Origin: Prevotella melaninogenica ATCC 25845
GTDB lineage: Bacteria > Bacteroidota > Bacteroidia > Bacteroidales > Bacteroidaceae
Direction: 5' to 3'
DNA length: 64,000 nt
NCBI RefSeq assembly: GCF_000144405.1
Contig: NC_014370.1
Span: forward strand, 625,501 to 689,500
A program made the translations under genes and the position numbers. The number at the start of each line of letters is the position of its first letter. The stretch's first letter is position 1. Below, one piece after another: positions 18,074 through 27,524 of this stretch. Under the pieces are notes generated by a model. It saw only the letters and a program-made list of their open reading frames with translations. It searched no databases and had not been told where the DNA came from.

Positions 18074-18952
18074 TTAAATCTTATATAAGTCACCTGCCTT
18101 CATGCGCAGGAACTTGTTTACTGACAACCATGCGCAGAAGGTTGCAATAATCACACCAAAAGCTAACATTACGATTGCTGTGATAATCAATGCATCCCAT
18201 GACAATAATTTCGTAATCTCTGGTTCCTTTTCATAGAGGAGACATATTCCTATACCCAAGACTACAATAGCCAATAGGGCTGAAACTAATCCTTCTAATA
18301 CTGCACGGCGCAAGAATGGCGCACGGATAAAACTCCATGAACCACCAACAAGTTTCATCGTGTGGATTGAGAAACGATGTGCATAGATACTCAATCGGAT
18401 AGTATTGTTAATCAGAGAGAATGAGATGATGGTGAGCAATACAGCAATAACCAATAACACCAAACTAATCTTACCCAATGTTTGGTTTACACTTTCTACC
18501 AAACTCTGTGGATAAGTGATGTCACTCACACCACGATAGGTACGCAATTGCTGAACAATATTGCGGATAGAGTCATTGTTAGCATAGTTAGCCTTCAACT
18601 GTACTTCTACCTCACCCGTAAACGGATTTTCACCTGCAAATTCGGCAGGGTTGGCACCTAATTCTTTGGTTCCATCCTTCAACGCCTGTTCTTTACTGAT
18701 AAAGTTCAAGCTATTGATATAATGCAAGGTGCGAATACGCTCGCAGAGAGCAGTACTCTCTTCCGTATTCATATCGGGTTGGAGAATCATTGTGATAGTC
18801 AGATTCTCCTTTACATAAGAACTAAGATTGCGACTGGTAAAGCCTGTAAGTACAACTATACCAATCAGCATCAGTACCATAGCTGTACTGATACATAGTG
18901 TGACAACCTGCAGACTATGACGACTGCGGGCTTTGTTTCTCTTTTTTGCCAT
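18074..18952 (-). CDS. ftsX: Cell division protein FtsX-like permease
   Basis: FtsX is the membrane partner of the ATPase FtsE and in several bacteria activates cell-wall hydrolases at the septum. The start is placed at 18952 (MAKKRNKARSRHS), 16 codons inside the longest frame, because the promoter CAAAGATA lies at 18987-18994 and would overlap the longer form. Features: cytoplasmic basic N-terminus, TM1 (VVTLCISTAMVLMLIGIVVL), a periplasmic domain (about 55-170) with EEST.LCERIR and FISKEQAL, then three helices of the FtsX permease core. No ftsE is present in the window. It is first in the six-gene operon ending at folK. Confidence 0.92.
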   Translation of the reverse strand: MAKKRNKARSRHSLQVVTLCISTAMVLMLIGIVVLTGFTSRNLSSYVKENLTITMILQPDMNTEESTALCERIRTLHYINSLNFISKEQALKDGTKELGANPAEFAGENPFTGEVEVQLKANYANNDSIRNIVQQLRTYRGVSDITYPQSLVESVNQTLGKISLVLLVIAVLLTIISFSLINNTIRLSIYAHRFSIHTMKLVGGSWSFIRAPFLRRAVLEGLVSALLAIVVLGIGICLLYEKEPEITKLLSWDALIITAIVMLAFGVIIATFCAWLSVNKFLRMKAGDLYKI

Positions 18953-18986
18953 TTCTTTAATAAGGTATAATACACCAAAGTTGTTG

Positions 18987-19017
18987 CAAAGATACTGCAA
19001 AATAAGGTAACGACAAA
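18987..19017 (-). promoter_or_regulatory. Promoter of the ftsX-folK operon
   Basis: On the minus strand TTTG (19014-19017), 19 bp spacer and TATCTTTG (18987-18994) match the Bacteroidota consensus. It supports the ftsX start at 18952. Confidence 0.75.
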
Positions 19018-19207
19018 GGAAATTATGCTTTATTTAGAGATAAAAGATGAAACTTGTGAGCATATTACTATGGAAGGGAAGGTAGGGGAGTTATGCTCGA
19101 AAGTTTTAAAATAATTGCGTTGTTTTTTCTCTTTAACCGCCATAAGAGGTTTTTAATGTTTTTATTTTATACATATAAGTAGGCTAAGTTCAAAGGTGAT
19201 ATTTTTC

Positions 19208-19450
19208 TGTTTTGTAATAAAAAGCTCACACTTAAAAATGAATAGATGCTCTTTAAGGCTCTTAAAGACGCCCAATTAGCTTCTAAAAGGTGCCCTTTTG
19301 AGGTCTTATTAACGCCCTTTTGAAGTCCAATTAAGCACCTTTTGCGCTGCTGTTTTGTAACTATCTGATTTGTATTAAGTTACAAAGGTACTTAAAAAGG
19401 ATGTTTTTTACCTTTTTAGATGAATATTTTATGAAATAATGTAAATAATT
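19208..19450 (-). repeat. Family A element, copy 3 (five 22-bp units, reversed)
   Basis: Read on the minus strand, units lie at 19323-19344, 19301-19322, 19279-19300, 19257-19278 and 19235-19256. Units 1-3 share 9-10 leading bases with those of copies 1 and 2. ATGTAAATAATTTTCA (about 19438-19454) is the reversed flank box. This copy sits in a divergent gap, between ftsX and an outer-membrane gene; the rest of 18953-19585 shows only the ftsX promoter. Confidence 0.82.
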
Positions 19451-19585
19451 TTCACGACTCTTATTGTGGTGATAATGCTGTTGTATGTCTGCATAAAATA
19501 TTCACAAATCGTATGTGCTTTGCAATAAAATCATGCAAAATACGTTTAACAAATATAATCTTTAACAAAATAAATAACAAAACCT

Positions 19586-20269
19586 ATGAAACGAATAGCT
19601 ATTCTAATCGTATTAGTTGCATCAACTTTGGTATCAATGGCACAGAATAAATTAGGTACATGGTCAGTGATACCGCATGTTGGAGTGTCAATTTCTTCTT
19701 TGTTAGGTGGGTCTGGTATTTATGAAGTTGCTGACAATGAGGTTGTTGAGGTTAAACCCTATGCGTCATTAGGCTTTATTGGCGGAGCAGATGTGATGTA
19801 TCAAGCATCAGATGTTGTTGGCGTTTCAGCTGGTTTATCTTTTGTTCAAGCAGGTTGTAAGTTTAAAGATGATAAAGAGAAGAACTCTGTAGTATATAAT
19901 CGTAATTTGCGAATGAATTATGTTGCAATGCCGATTCTAATCCATAGTTATTTGTTACCAGGATTCTCAGTAAAGGCAGGTGTAGAGCCAACTTGGTTAC
20001 TTGGTGCAAGAAGTCATGAAATACAACAGTCGTTTGATGTGGACAAGGAGGGTAGGAAGTCTAACTTCCACGAAGATGAGTTTACTATCGATATAAAGAA
20101 TGGTATGCATAAGTTTGGTCTTTCTATACCAGTTGGCGTAAGCTATGAGTACGAAAACGTTGTGTTAGGAGCATTATATCATGTGGGAGTCTTTAATATT
20201 TACAAGGAAGGTGACTCTTCTCGTAGCAGCGTGTTTGAGGTGTCTGTAGGTTATAAATTAAATCTTTAA
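19586..20269 (+). CDS. Outer-membrane beta-barrel protein (PorT-like)
   Basis: The 227-residue exported protein has a clean signal peptide (MKRIAILIVLVASTLVSMAQ). It is followed by alternating hydrophobic beta strands with Gly/aromatic residues (SLGFIGGADVMYQ, SAGLSFVQAGCKF, YVAMPILIHSYLLPGFSVKA) and a C-terminal strand ending in Y-K-L-N-L. This is the pattern of the PorT/OmpA-like outer-membrane beta-barrel family frequent in Bacteroidota. Function is unknown. It stands alone, with no recognisable operon partner. Confidence 0.72.
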   Translation: MKRIAILIVLVASTLVSMAQNKLGTWSVIPHVGVSISSLLGGSGIYEVADNEVVEVKPYASLGFIGGADVMYQASDVVGVSAGLSFVQAGCKFKDDKEKNSVVYNRNLRMNYVAMPILIHSYLLPGFSVKAGVEPTWLLGARSHEIQQSFDVDKEGRKSNFHEDEFTIDIKNGMHKFGLSIPVGVSYEYENVVLGALYHVGVFNIYKEGDSSRSSVFEVSVGYKLNL

Positions 20270-20431
20270 GACAACGCTAAGGCTTTTCTTGTTTATTAAA
20301 GAAATAGGATAACCATGTAATATCGTTGTTCGTTGTCTTTCATTTCAGGAAGAAGTGGAAGGCTACTAATTAGGATCTTCAGGATTTTGGAGTGATAAGG
20401 TTTGCCACTTATGTTTAGAGTTTGAAGTAAT

Positions 20432-20672
20432 GTCACACGGAGGAACGGAGAGAACGGAGGATTATTAAATACAAAGCTATAGTAGTAACGGAGGCACCGT
20501 CGGTGCATAGAGCAACGGAGCTTGTTTACTAATTCTATTAGCAATTTATATACAAAACGTTTATTCCAAAATATTTAGCAAGAATCTGTACGCTACACCT
20601 CCGTCACTCTTTGTGCCCTCGGCACCTCCGTGACATTGCGTTACCTCCGTCCCCCTCCGTGACTCTGTGTGC
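20432..20672. repeat. GC-rich CGGAGG repeats in inverted arrangement
   Basis: On the left are three ACGGAG(G/A) units with 9-bp period (20436-20461) and CGGAGGCACCGTCGGTGC (20490-20505 area). On the right (20594-20672) the reverse complement, CCTCCGT, occurs five times, with GTGCCCTCGGCACCTCCGT. The block stands out in GC from its AT-rich surroundings. It fills the 547-bp gap 20270-20816, which otherwise shows only a promoter at 20794. Confidence 0.8.
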
Positions 20673-20793
20673 CTTATATGTAAGAGTTTAGTTTATCACT
20701 CCATATTTCGGAAGAGTCACTAATTATATGAGTAAATTGCTTATAGTGGTTAAGATTTTCAGTAAATAGGGCTGTAAATTAAAAAAAATACCG

Positions 20794-20801
20794 TAAGTTT
20801 G
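20794..20801 (+). promoter_or_regulatory. -7 element for the DUF3078 gene
   Basis: TAAGTTTG matches TAnnTTTG 15 bp before the ATG at 20817, so the mRNA leader would be very short. It lies inside the longest possible frame (ATG 20799), arguing for the later start. Confidence 0.6.
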
Positions 20802-20816
20802 CACATTATAATAAAT

Positions 20817-22097
20817 ATGATGAAACGGAACTTTTTAATCACATTATTTTTAATAGTGAGCTTGGGTACTATTGCTCAAGTGAATCATCCTATCTCTGTT
20901 CGTAGCGATGAACGGCCGTCAATGGATAAGATTCAAGCGTATATTGATTCACTAAAATCGCTGAAGGATAGTGTGTTTACACGTAAGATGCCGAAAGTTC
21001 AACGCGGGCAGAGGCTTCGTCGGAATGATATGCGATTGTTTTTACCACTGACCTATTATGGTAATGTGGCAGAAAGACTGTTTACACGTGATAGAAAGGA
21101 AAGTCCAATTCTCTCAGAGTTGATGCACCTTTACTTGACACGTCCTGACCTTGTGGAGGGCACTGATCGTATGGTACAGCAACAGCAGACGAAATTAGAT
21201 GATATTAAAGCACCAATACATCATGATCCTACATTGGTAGAGAAAGTGGCTGATCGTCCTGTTGAGCCAACAAATGTACCTGTAGATGTTTTGGTAAAGC
21301 GTCCTAATTTCTGGACGTTTAGTGGTGATTATGCTCTACAGTTCCTGCAGAATTACGTATCTGGAAACTGGTATAAAGGTGGCGAAAGCAATTATTCTGC
21401 TTTGGTTTCATTGGTCATGCAAGCTAATTATAATAATAAGCAGAAAGTGAAGTGGGAGAACCGTTTGGAATTAAAATATGGTATGCAGAGCAGCCGCTCC
21501 GACTCCCTACACAGTTTTAAGAGTACAGAGGACTTGATTCGTCTTACCTCTAAACTCGGTTTGCAGGCAACAAAGCGTTGGTATTATACGGTTCAGTTTA
21601 TTGGCAATACGCAATTTAGCCATTCTTACCGTTCAAATGATCCAAAGATTTATTCAGCTTTTGCAGCTCCGTTGAACATAAACCTTTCTATCGGTATGGA
21701 TTACTCGGTAGACTGGATGAACCATCGTTTGAAGGGTAACTTCCACTTGGCACCATTAGCCTATAATATGAAGTATACTCGTATGTTAGAGTTGACGCGT
21801 CGTTTGGGTATCAAGGATGGTAATCATTTCCTGCATGACTTCGGTTCTGAGTTTACGGTTGATTTAGAATGGCAGTTGATGGAATCGCTTACTTGGAAGA
21901 CACGCCTGTATGGCTATTCGACTTATAAGCGTACGGAGTTAGAATGGGAGAATACCTTTACCTTCCACTTTAATCGCTATATATCAAGTCGTGTGTTTAT
22001 CTATCCTCGTTTTGATGATGGTGTACGTCGTGATGACCATTATGCCTTTTGGCAGTTGAAGGAGTTTGCTTCTATAGGTTTCCAGTATAGTTTCTAA
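20817..22097 (+). CDS. DUF3078 domain outer-membrane protein
   Basis: The roughly 426-residue exported protein is restricted to Bacteroidota. The start is taken at 20817 (MMKRNFLITLFLIVSLGTIAQ) because the promoter element overlaps the upstream ATG at 20799. After a signal peptide and a proline/charged linker, the C-terminal about 270 residues are beta-rich with repeated aromatic strands. Examples are GDYALQFLQNYVSGNWYKGG, ENRLELKYGMQ, TVQFIGNTQFSHSYRS and the final F-A-S-I-G-F-Q-Y-S-F, an outer-membrane insertion signal. The NYVSGNWYKGGESN block is characteristic of DUF3078. Function is unknown. Confidence 0.8.
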   Translation: MMKRNFLITLFLIVSLGTIAQVNHPISVRSDERPSMDKIQAYIDSLKSLKDSVFTRKMPKVQRGQRLRRNDMRLFLPLTYYGNVAERLFTRDRKESPILSELMHLYLTRPDLVEGTDRMVQQQQTKLDDIKAPIHHDPTLVEKVADRPVEPTNVPVDVLVKRPNFWTFSGDYALQFLQNYVSGNWYKGGESNYSALVSLVMQANYNNKQKVKWENRLELKYGMQSSRSDSLHSFKSTEDLIRLTSKLGLQATKRWYYTVQFIGNTQFSHSYRSNDPKIYSAFAAPLNINLSIGMDYSVDWMNHRLKGNFHLAPLAYNMKYTRMLELTRRLGIKDGNHFLHDFGSEFTVDLEWQLMESLTWKTRLYGYSTYKRTELEWENTFTFHFNRYISSRVFIYPRFDDGVRRDDHYAFWQLKEFASIGFQYSF

Positions 22098-22219
22098 TTG
22101 AATGATGCAAGTTAAAAGGTATAGAGGCAGTTTCGTGGGTTCTATCATCAATATAACCTTAAACGTAGAGGAAGATGAACGTAGCGGAGTATCTGAAACT
22201 TGAAACGTAAATACTAACC

Positions 22220-22246
22220 ATCCCCTTCTCGTACAGAGAGGGGGAT
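22220..22246 (+). terminator. Hairpin downstream of the DUF3078 gene
   Basis: ATCCCCTTCTC (22220-22230) pairs with GAGAGGGGGAT (22236-22246) with a five-base loop; no T-run follows. Similar CCCCTTCTC hairpins occur at 33478 and 48730, so this may be a REP-like sequence rather than a true terminator. Confidence 0.55.
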
Positions 22247-22298
22247 AGTGTGTGTTATTATAACTGCATTTCTTTTACTTTTTTTATAATCAATAGAC

Positions 22299-22328
22299 TT
22301 TGTGATTCAAGATTTTTATGTACATTTG
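22299..22328 (+). promoter_or_regulatory. Promoter of the SusC/SusD operon
   Basis: TTTG (22299-22302), 18 bp spacer and TACATTTG (22321-22328) lie 117 bp before the SusC-like start, leaving a leader of about 110 nt. The remainder of 22098-22444 shows only the hairpin at 22220. Confidence 0.65.
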
Positions 22329-22444
22329 CATCGTAATCAATATTAATACCGTTTTTATGTAGATTTTATTGAGCGCACATTTGTGAAGGAATCTAATTCT
22401 TTTAATAAGTTAATATCAAAAATAATAACAATAAAGACTAATCA

Positions 22445-25400
22445 ATGAAGTATCATCAACGCATGTTTAGAACTTTAAGAAGGTTACCTTCTTTGGTGTT
22501 TCTGACAACTTTTATCTTGATGCTTTCGTGGAGTTCTCCTGCTTCTGCACAAGTAGCGGGTAAGAAATTCTCGATTTCGTTTAAGGATAAGAGTGTTGCT
22601 CAGATTTTGGATTTCATTTCTACAAAGGGAGACTACAAGATTAATTACTCTGACGATGTTAAGAACGACACGTTGCTTCTTACGATATCGTTTGAGGATG
22701 TAGACGAACTGAGTGCTGTGGAAAATCTATTGTCTCACTCATCTTTCGTCTATAATATCGATGGCAAGGTGATTGATGTGTTCAAGATGAAGAACGCAAC
22801 ACAAGGACAATACACGATTCGTGGCACAGTAAAAGACAAAGACGGATTGGGAGTGCCTTTTGCTATTGTGCAAATTAAGGGTACGTCGCAAGGTGTTACT
22901 GCTGATATTGACGGTAACTTCTCAATGCCTGTAGAGAAAGAAGAGGGGACGATTACTATCTCCAGCGTGGGCTATGATGCTAAAACGCTAAAGTATCATG
23001 CTGGTAAAGCTATGAACGTTATCCTGACTTCTTCAGCTATCGCAATGGGTGAGGTTACGGTTGTTGCCTATGGTAAGCGTAATACACGTGAGCAAGTGGG
23101 TGCTGTGGCTTCTGTAAAAGTTGAGGATTTGCAGAAGGCACCAACGGCAAGTATTGAGAACCTCTTGCAGGGTCGTATGGCTGGTGTAGATGTAACTAAC
23201 CTCTCAGGTTCACCTGGTGGTGGTGGTTCTCGTATTACTATTCGTGGTTTTAGTTCTCTTAATCAGAAGGGTATCAATGATGGATCCCCTCTCTATGTGA
23301 TTGATGGTATTCCTGTGTCAAGTAGTGCAGGAGATGCAACGGGTGGTATCAACCCATTGTCAGGACTCGATCCTTCAAGTATTGAGTCTGTACAGGTACT
23401 TAAGGATGCTGCATCAGCGTCCCTCTATGGTTCACGTGCTGGTAATGGTGTTATCCTTATTACAACGAAGAAGGGTAAGTCTGGACGTTCTGAAGTGAGC
23501 TTCAATTTCTCACAGTCTCTTTCTTGGTTGCCAAGTACACCAATGCAAACCCTTGGTAAGGGTGAACGCGATATTGCACTTCTTCTTGCAAAGAGTCAGA
23601 GAGGTGCACATTATGATTATATCACGGATAAGTTGATTTATCCAGGTTCTTATAAGGATTCCTATGGTTGGGATGCTGATAATGATGGTGCTTACGACTA
23701 TTTGTGGCGTAATGGTAGGGTGTTAGACCCAGAACGTCGACTGCCTGGTATTGCACAAGATTCACTTAATACCTTCTATAATAACAGAACAAACTGGTGG
23801 AAGTATGCCTTCCGTGTTGGTAAGGTGACCAAGGCTGATATGTTGTTGGCTGGTGGTACTGATAATATTCGATATATGGTTAATGCTGGTGTCTATAATG
23901 AGACTGGTATTATGATTAGTTCTAACTTCCGTCGTTTTAGTTTGTTGAGTAATCTTGATTTCAATCTGTCAACAAAGTTGAGTGCTTTCACACGTATTAA
24001 TCTTACATATGCTACGCAGAAAGCTGGAGCAGATGGAGGTCGTGTGCAGGGATTGACATTCGATCCGAAGCGTACATCAACTCTCTTGCCTGGTAAGGGT
24101 AGTACTGCTGAGCAAGTGGCATTGAGGCAATTGAAGGATATTGATAAGACCAACTCAAATTATAATGTTCGTTTGAGTGTCGGTTTGAACTATAACATCT
24201 TGAAGGGTCTGAAGTTCTCTTCTACTTATTCGCTTGACCATTACTTCACACGTGTGTACACGTTCACACCTGATTATTTGAAGTATGATAAGAAGTCTGA
24301 GGTTCAGGCTTCCAATATTGCAATGACGAATATCCAGACAGAGAATATTCTTACTTACAACTTGGCATTACCAAGTGAGCATAAGTTGGAGTTGATGGCT
24401 GGTATGACATATAACTATGACTTGTTGCAGAACTTAAGTGGTACTGCAAAGGGTGGTCCTACCAACTCTATTAAGTATGCTGGTGAGGGATGGCCTTCAC
24501 TCTTCAATGATGGTGGAACAGTAAGAGCCGCACAGAGTTTCCTTACTAACCAGCAGGAGCAGTCATTGCTCAGTTTCTTAGGTCGTGCAGCTTATAGCTA
24601 TAAGAAGCGTTACATGGCAGAGCTTTCTATCCGTGCAGATGGATCAAGTGTGTTCGGTAAGGATGTACGTTGGGGAACCTTCCCTTCTGTTGGTCTTGGT
24701 TGGGCATTCAGTGAAGAGCACTTCATGAAGAAGTTCTGGTGGTTAAGCTTCGGTAAACTTCGTGCTTCTTGGGGTAAGTCTGGACAGAAGTTCCAGGAGC
24801 CTTATTTGGCATTGGGTGTGATGGAGGAGAGTAACATCTTTAACGGTTCGTTAGGTCTTATCCCACAATCTATGGCTAATAAGAAGTTGACTTGGGAGGA
24901 GAGTGACCAGTATGACCTCGGTCTTGACTTGCAGATGCTGGATTATCGTTTGAAACTCAAGCTCGATTATTACTATAAGTATTCAAGCAAGCTGTTGATG
25001 CAATCTTATCTTCCAGGTAATGTCTTCCTTGCTACAAATATGTGGGATAATGCATCTGCTATCTCTAACGAAGGTATCGAGTTCGAGGCTCAGTATGATG
25101 TTATCCGCAAGAAGAATTGGAACTGGAGCGTAGGCTTCAACCTTTCTCATAATAAGAACATGCTGCGTAAGACATACAATGGCGAAGACCTTAATGATAA
25201 AGTCTTAGGTCGTCCAGTCTATGGTATCTATACTTTCAAGGATGAGGGAATCGTTCAGAAGGAAGAGGATATCCCAATGTATCTTAATGCATCAGGTAAG
25301 CAGATTCCACTTTACTTCCAATCAATCAATAATCCATTGCGTGTGGGCGGAAGAAAGATTAAGGACCAGAACTATGATGGTGTGATCGATGATAAGGACC

Positions 25401-25930
25401 TCTATTATGCTGGTAGCACACTTCCTGCAGTTTATGGTGGTTTGAATAGCCACTTGGAGTGGAAGGGATTGAGCTTTGATGTACTGTTCAGCTATACCAT
25501 TAGCCGTAAGGTTATGAATATGTATAAGAACAGTGCCTTCACCTTTACAAAGGACTTTGGTGTTATTATGAACTACTTCCATGCTGGTGACTTCTGGACA
25601 ACAAGCAATAGAGATGCGAAGTATCCATCACTTGAGTTTGCTGATAAGGATTATGTAGGTCAGTTTGATGGTAACGTCGATTCTAACATTGAGAATATTA
25701 GCTTCCTACGACTCAAGCAGTTGGTTATTGGTTATCAGATACCTAAGAACTGGCTGAAGGGTTCATTCATCAAAGATGCTAATGTTTACCTCAGCGGAGA
25801 GAATTTGTTCTTGCTTACCAATTACTCAGGAGTAGACCCAGAAATTATTAATCCTTATTCTGGTAAGGACGATGGAACACAGTATCCATTGAATAGAAAG
25901 GTTACTTTGGGTCTCAACTTAAAATTCTAA
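22445..25930 (+). CDS. SusC/RagA-family TonB-linked outer-membrane transporter with STN domain
   Basis: The 1161-residue TonB-dependent barrel imports large ligands together with the SusD-like lid encoded next. Order: signal peptide (to about residue 37), STN secretin/TonB N-terminal domain (ISFKDKSVAQILDFI to about 108), carboxypeptidase-regulatory-like domain (IRGTVKDKDGLGVPFAIVQI), TonB box and plug. The plug holds the SusC signatures NLLQGRMAGVDVTN and VLKDAASASLYGSRAGNGVI. A large beta barrel ends in VTLGLNLKF. The STN domain can signal to an anti-sigma factor, but no FecR/sigma pair is in the window. The downstream thioredoxin and protease genes suggest a RagA-like peptide transporter rather than a glycan one; no glycoside hydrolase is nearby. 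Confidence 0.95.
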   Translation: MKYHQRMFRTLRRLPSLVFLTTFILMLSWSSPASAQVAGKKFSISFKDKSVAQILDFISTKGDYKINYSDDVKNDTLLLTISFEDVDELSAVENLLSHSSFVYNIDGKVIDVFKMKNATQGQYTIRGTVKDKDGLGVPFAIVQIKGTSQGVTADIDGNFSMPVEKEEGTITISSVGYDAKTLKYHAGKAMNVILTSSAIAMGEVTVVAYGKRNTREQVGAVASVKVEDLQKAPTASIENLLQGRMAGVDVTNLSGSPGGGGSRITIRGFSSLNQKGINDGSPLYVIDGIPVSSSAGDATGGINPLSGLDPSSIESVQVLKDAASASLYGSRAGNGVILITTKKGKSGRSEVSFNFSQSLSWLPSTPMQTLGKGERDIALLLAKSQRGAHYDYITDKLIYPGSYKDSYGWDADNDGAYDYLWRNGRVLDPERRLPGIAQDSLNTFYNNRTNWWKYAFRVGKVTKADMLLAGGTDNIRYMVNAGVYNETGIMISSNFRRFSLLSNLDFNLSTKLSAFTRINLTYATQKAGADGGRVQGLTFDPKRTSTLLPGKGSTAEQVALRQLKDIDKTNSNYNVRLSVGLNYNILKGLKFSSTYSLDHYFTRVYTFTPDYLKYDKKSEVQASNIAMTNIQTENILTYNLALPSEHKLELMAGMTYNYDLLQNLSGTAKGGPTNSIKYAGEGWPSLFNDGGTVRAAQSFLTNQQEQSLLSFLGRAAYSYKKRYMAELSIRADGSSVFGKDVRWGTFPSVGLGWAFSEEHFMKKFWWLSFGKLRASWGKSGQKFQEPYLALGVMEESNIFNGSLGLIPQSMANKKLTWEESDQYDLGLDLQMLDYRLKLKLDYYYKYSSKLLMQSYLPGNVFLATNMWDNASAISNEGIEFEAQYDVIRKKNWNWSVGFNLSHNKNMLRKTYNGEDLNDKVLGRPVYGIYTFKDEGIVQKEEDIPMYLNASGKQIPLYFQSINNPLRVGGRKIKDQNYDGVIDDKDLYYAGSTLPAVYGGLNSHLEWKGLSFDVLFSYTISRKVMNMYKNSAFTFTKDFGVIMNYFHAGDFWTTSNRDAKYPSLEFADKDYVGQFDGNVDSNIENISFLRLKQLVIGYQIPKNWLKGSFIKDANVYLSGENLFLLTNYSGVDPEIINPYSGKDDGTQYPLNRKVTLGLNLKF

Positions 25931-25935
25931 CAGAA

Positions 25936-27483
25936 ATGAAGAAGATTATAATGCTCTCAATATGTGGTTGTCTTCTGTCCTCTTGCAGCCTTGACTTGCA
26001 GCCTGAGAACGGATTGACTTACAGCAACTCGTTCAATACAGAGAAAGAGTTGAATGCGACAACCACTTCTATTCAATACTATATCAACACCGTTGTTGGC
26101 AATAACTATGTTCTTTCAACAGCAGGTATGAAGGCTGACGAGATTCTTGATGGCAAGCAGTTACGCCAGTGGAATCCACGAACAGTAATAACAAGTGAGT
26201 ATTCATGGAAGGGTCTTTACGACATTATCTTTGAATCAAATCTATTGCTTGATAATATAGATAAGACAAAAGACTTGGCTGAAGATCGTCGGAAGTATCA
26301 TGTAGGACAAGCTGAATTCGCTCTTGGATTGTCTTATTTCCTTTTGGCACAACGTTATGGTGAGGCAATCATCACTGATAATTCTTCAGAGATAAAGCCT
26401 TACTCTCTCTCTTCACAGAGTGATGTGCTTAATGCTGCAATAGAACACGCAAAGAAAGCATTGGATATTCTGCCTACATGGGATAAGTTGACAGACTTGA
26501 ATGGTGTTTCTATCACTAATCGTCAGACTGCTTCAAAGGGTACTGCTGCAGCCTTACTCGCACAGATTTATGCGTGGAAGGGTAGTGTGACAGAACTTTA
26601 TAAGTTGCAGGGTAATGCGCAAGAAGATTATCAGAAGTCTATCGATTACTCAACACAGCTTATCGATGGTCAGGTCGGTAATTATCAGCTTTGCTCTTCA
26701 CCAGAGGAACTCTGCACGTATCTGTCTAATGAGAAGTCTCCTAATCCAGAGGCAATCTTCAGTTTGTACTTCGATAAGACGCGCTCAGAGAATGTTGTTT
26801 CTCCTAATGAAGTGGCACAGAACTTTGTGAGCTGGCCTGTAAGAGAGGACCAAACATTAGCTGATTTACCATCAAGTAGTACCTATCAGCTTTATACTTC
26901 AACAATAGAAAGATTGTTTCCTGATGCTACTGACCAGCGTCTACAGGCATTTTTCTATCAGTGGGGTACCTCACATGAGGTAGATGGAACTGATTACGCT
27001 ATTATGTATAAGTTCAGAAAAGCAATTATGGATGCCGATCAGTATTCTGCAAGTGGTAAGACTTACCGTACGGTAGATGCTGACTATGTTTACTGGCGTC
27101 TTGCTGATTTCTATCTGTTGAGAGCAGAGTGTTATCAGAAGTTAGGCAACGATGCAAAGGCTATCGCTGACCTTAATGTGATTCGTTCACGTGCTGGTGC
27201 ACTTTCTTATCCATCAACCTACGATACAGAGGGACTGAAGAAGGCTATCTTCCTTGAAAGAGAGAAAGAGTTTATCGGTGAAAATGATGCACGTTATGCC
27301 GATGTCATTCGTAATGGATATGTGAAAGAAGAACTGCAAGGTAAGTTCCTTTTGCTGACCAATCAAGACATTCAAGGCGGTGCACTCTTCCTTCCACTTC
27401 CAAAGGATGCATGGCAGGATAAAGATGGACACGTTATTAATACCCAGTTGCGCCAGAAGCCATATTGGCAGGCTTATAACTAA
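25936..27483 (+). CDS. RagB/SusD-family nutrient-binding outer-membrane lipoprotein
   Basis: The 515-residue surface lipoprotein acts as the lid of the SusC-like transporter 5 bp upstream. The lipobox is LLSSC (Cys17), followed by SLDLQPENGLTYSNSF. TPR-like helices typical of SusD include FALGLSYFLLAQRYGEAII, AALLAQIYAWKG and the C-terminal RLADFYLLRAECYQKLG with NDAKAIADLNVIRSRAG. The C-terminal LFLPLPKDAW is also usual. It belongs to the operon running to the M16 peptidase at 32989. Confidence 0.95.
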   Translation: MKKIIMLSICGCLLSSCSLDLQPENGLTYSNSFNTEKELNATTTSIQYYINTVVGNNYVLSTAGMKADEILDGKQLRQWNPRTVITSEYSWKGLYDIIFESNLLLDNIDKTKDLAEDRRKYHVGQAEFALGLSYFLLAQRYGEAIITDNSSEIKPYSLSSQSDVLNAAIEHAKKALDILPTWDKLTDLNGVSITNRQTASKGTAAALLAQIYAWKGSVTELYKLQGNAQEDYQKSIDYSTQLIDGQVGNYQLCSSPEELCTYLSNEKSPNPEAIFSLYFDKTRSENVVSPNEVAQNFVSWPVREDQTLADLPSSSTYQLYTSTIERLFPDATDQRLQAFFYQWGTSHEVDGTDYAIMYKFRKAIMDADQYSASGKTYRTVDADYVYWRLADFYLLRAECYQKLGNDAKAIADLNVIRSRAGALSYPSTYDTEGLKKAIFLEREKEFIGENDARYADVIRNGYVKEELQGKFLLLTNQDIQGGALFLPLPKDAWQDKDGHVINTQLRQKPYWQAYN

Positions 27484-27524
27484 TAACGGGTTAGGAACGT
27501 TACAATAAATATATTGTTTGATAT

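Noticed and set aside
18953-19000. Upstream ATG extending ftsX
   Set aside because: The extension lies next to the promoter -7 box at 18987-18994 and begins with a non-family sequence; the start at 18952 fits better.
22445-25930. Polysaccharide utilisation locus
   Set aside because: SusC/SusD-like genes are present but no glycoside hydrolase, hybrid two-component or sigma/anti-sigma regulator is in the window.
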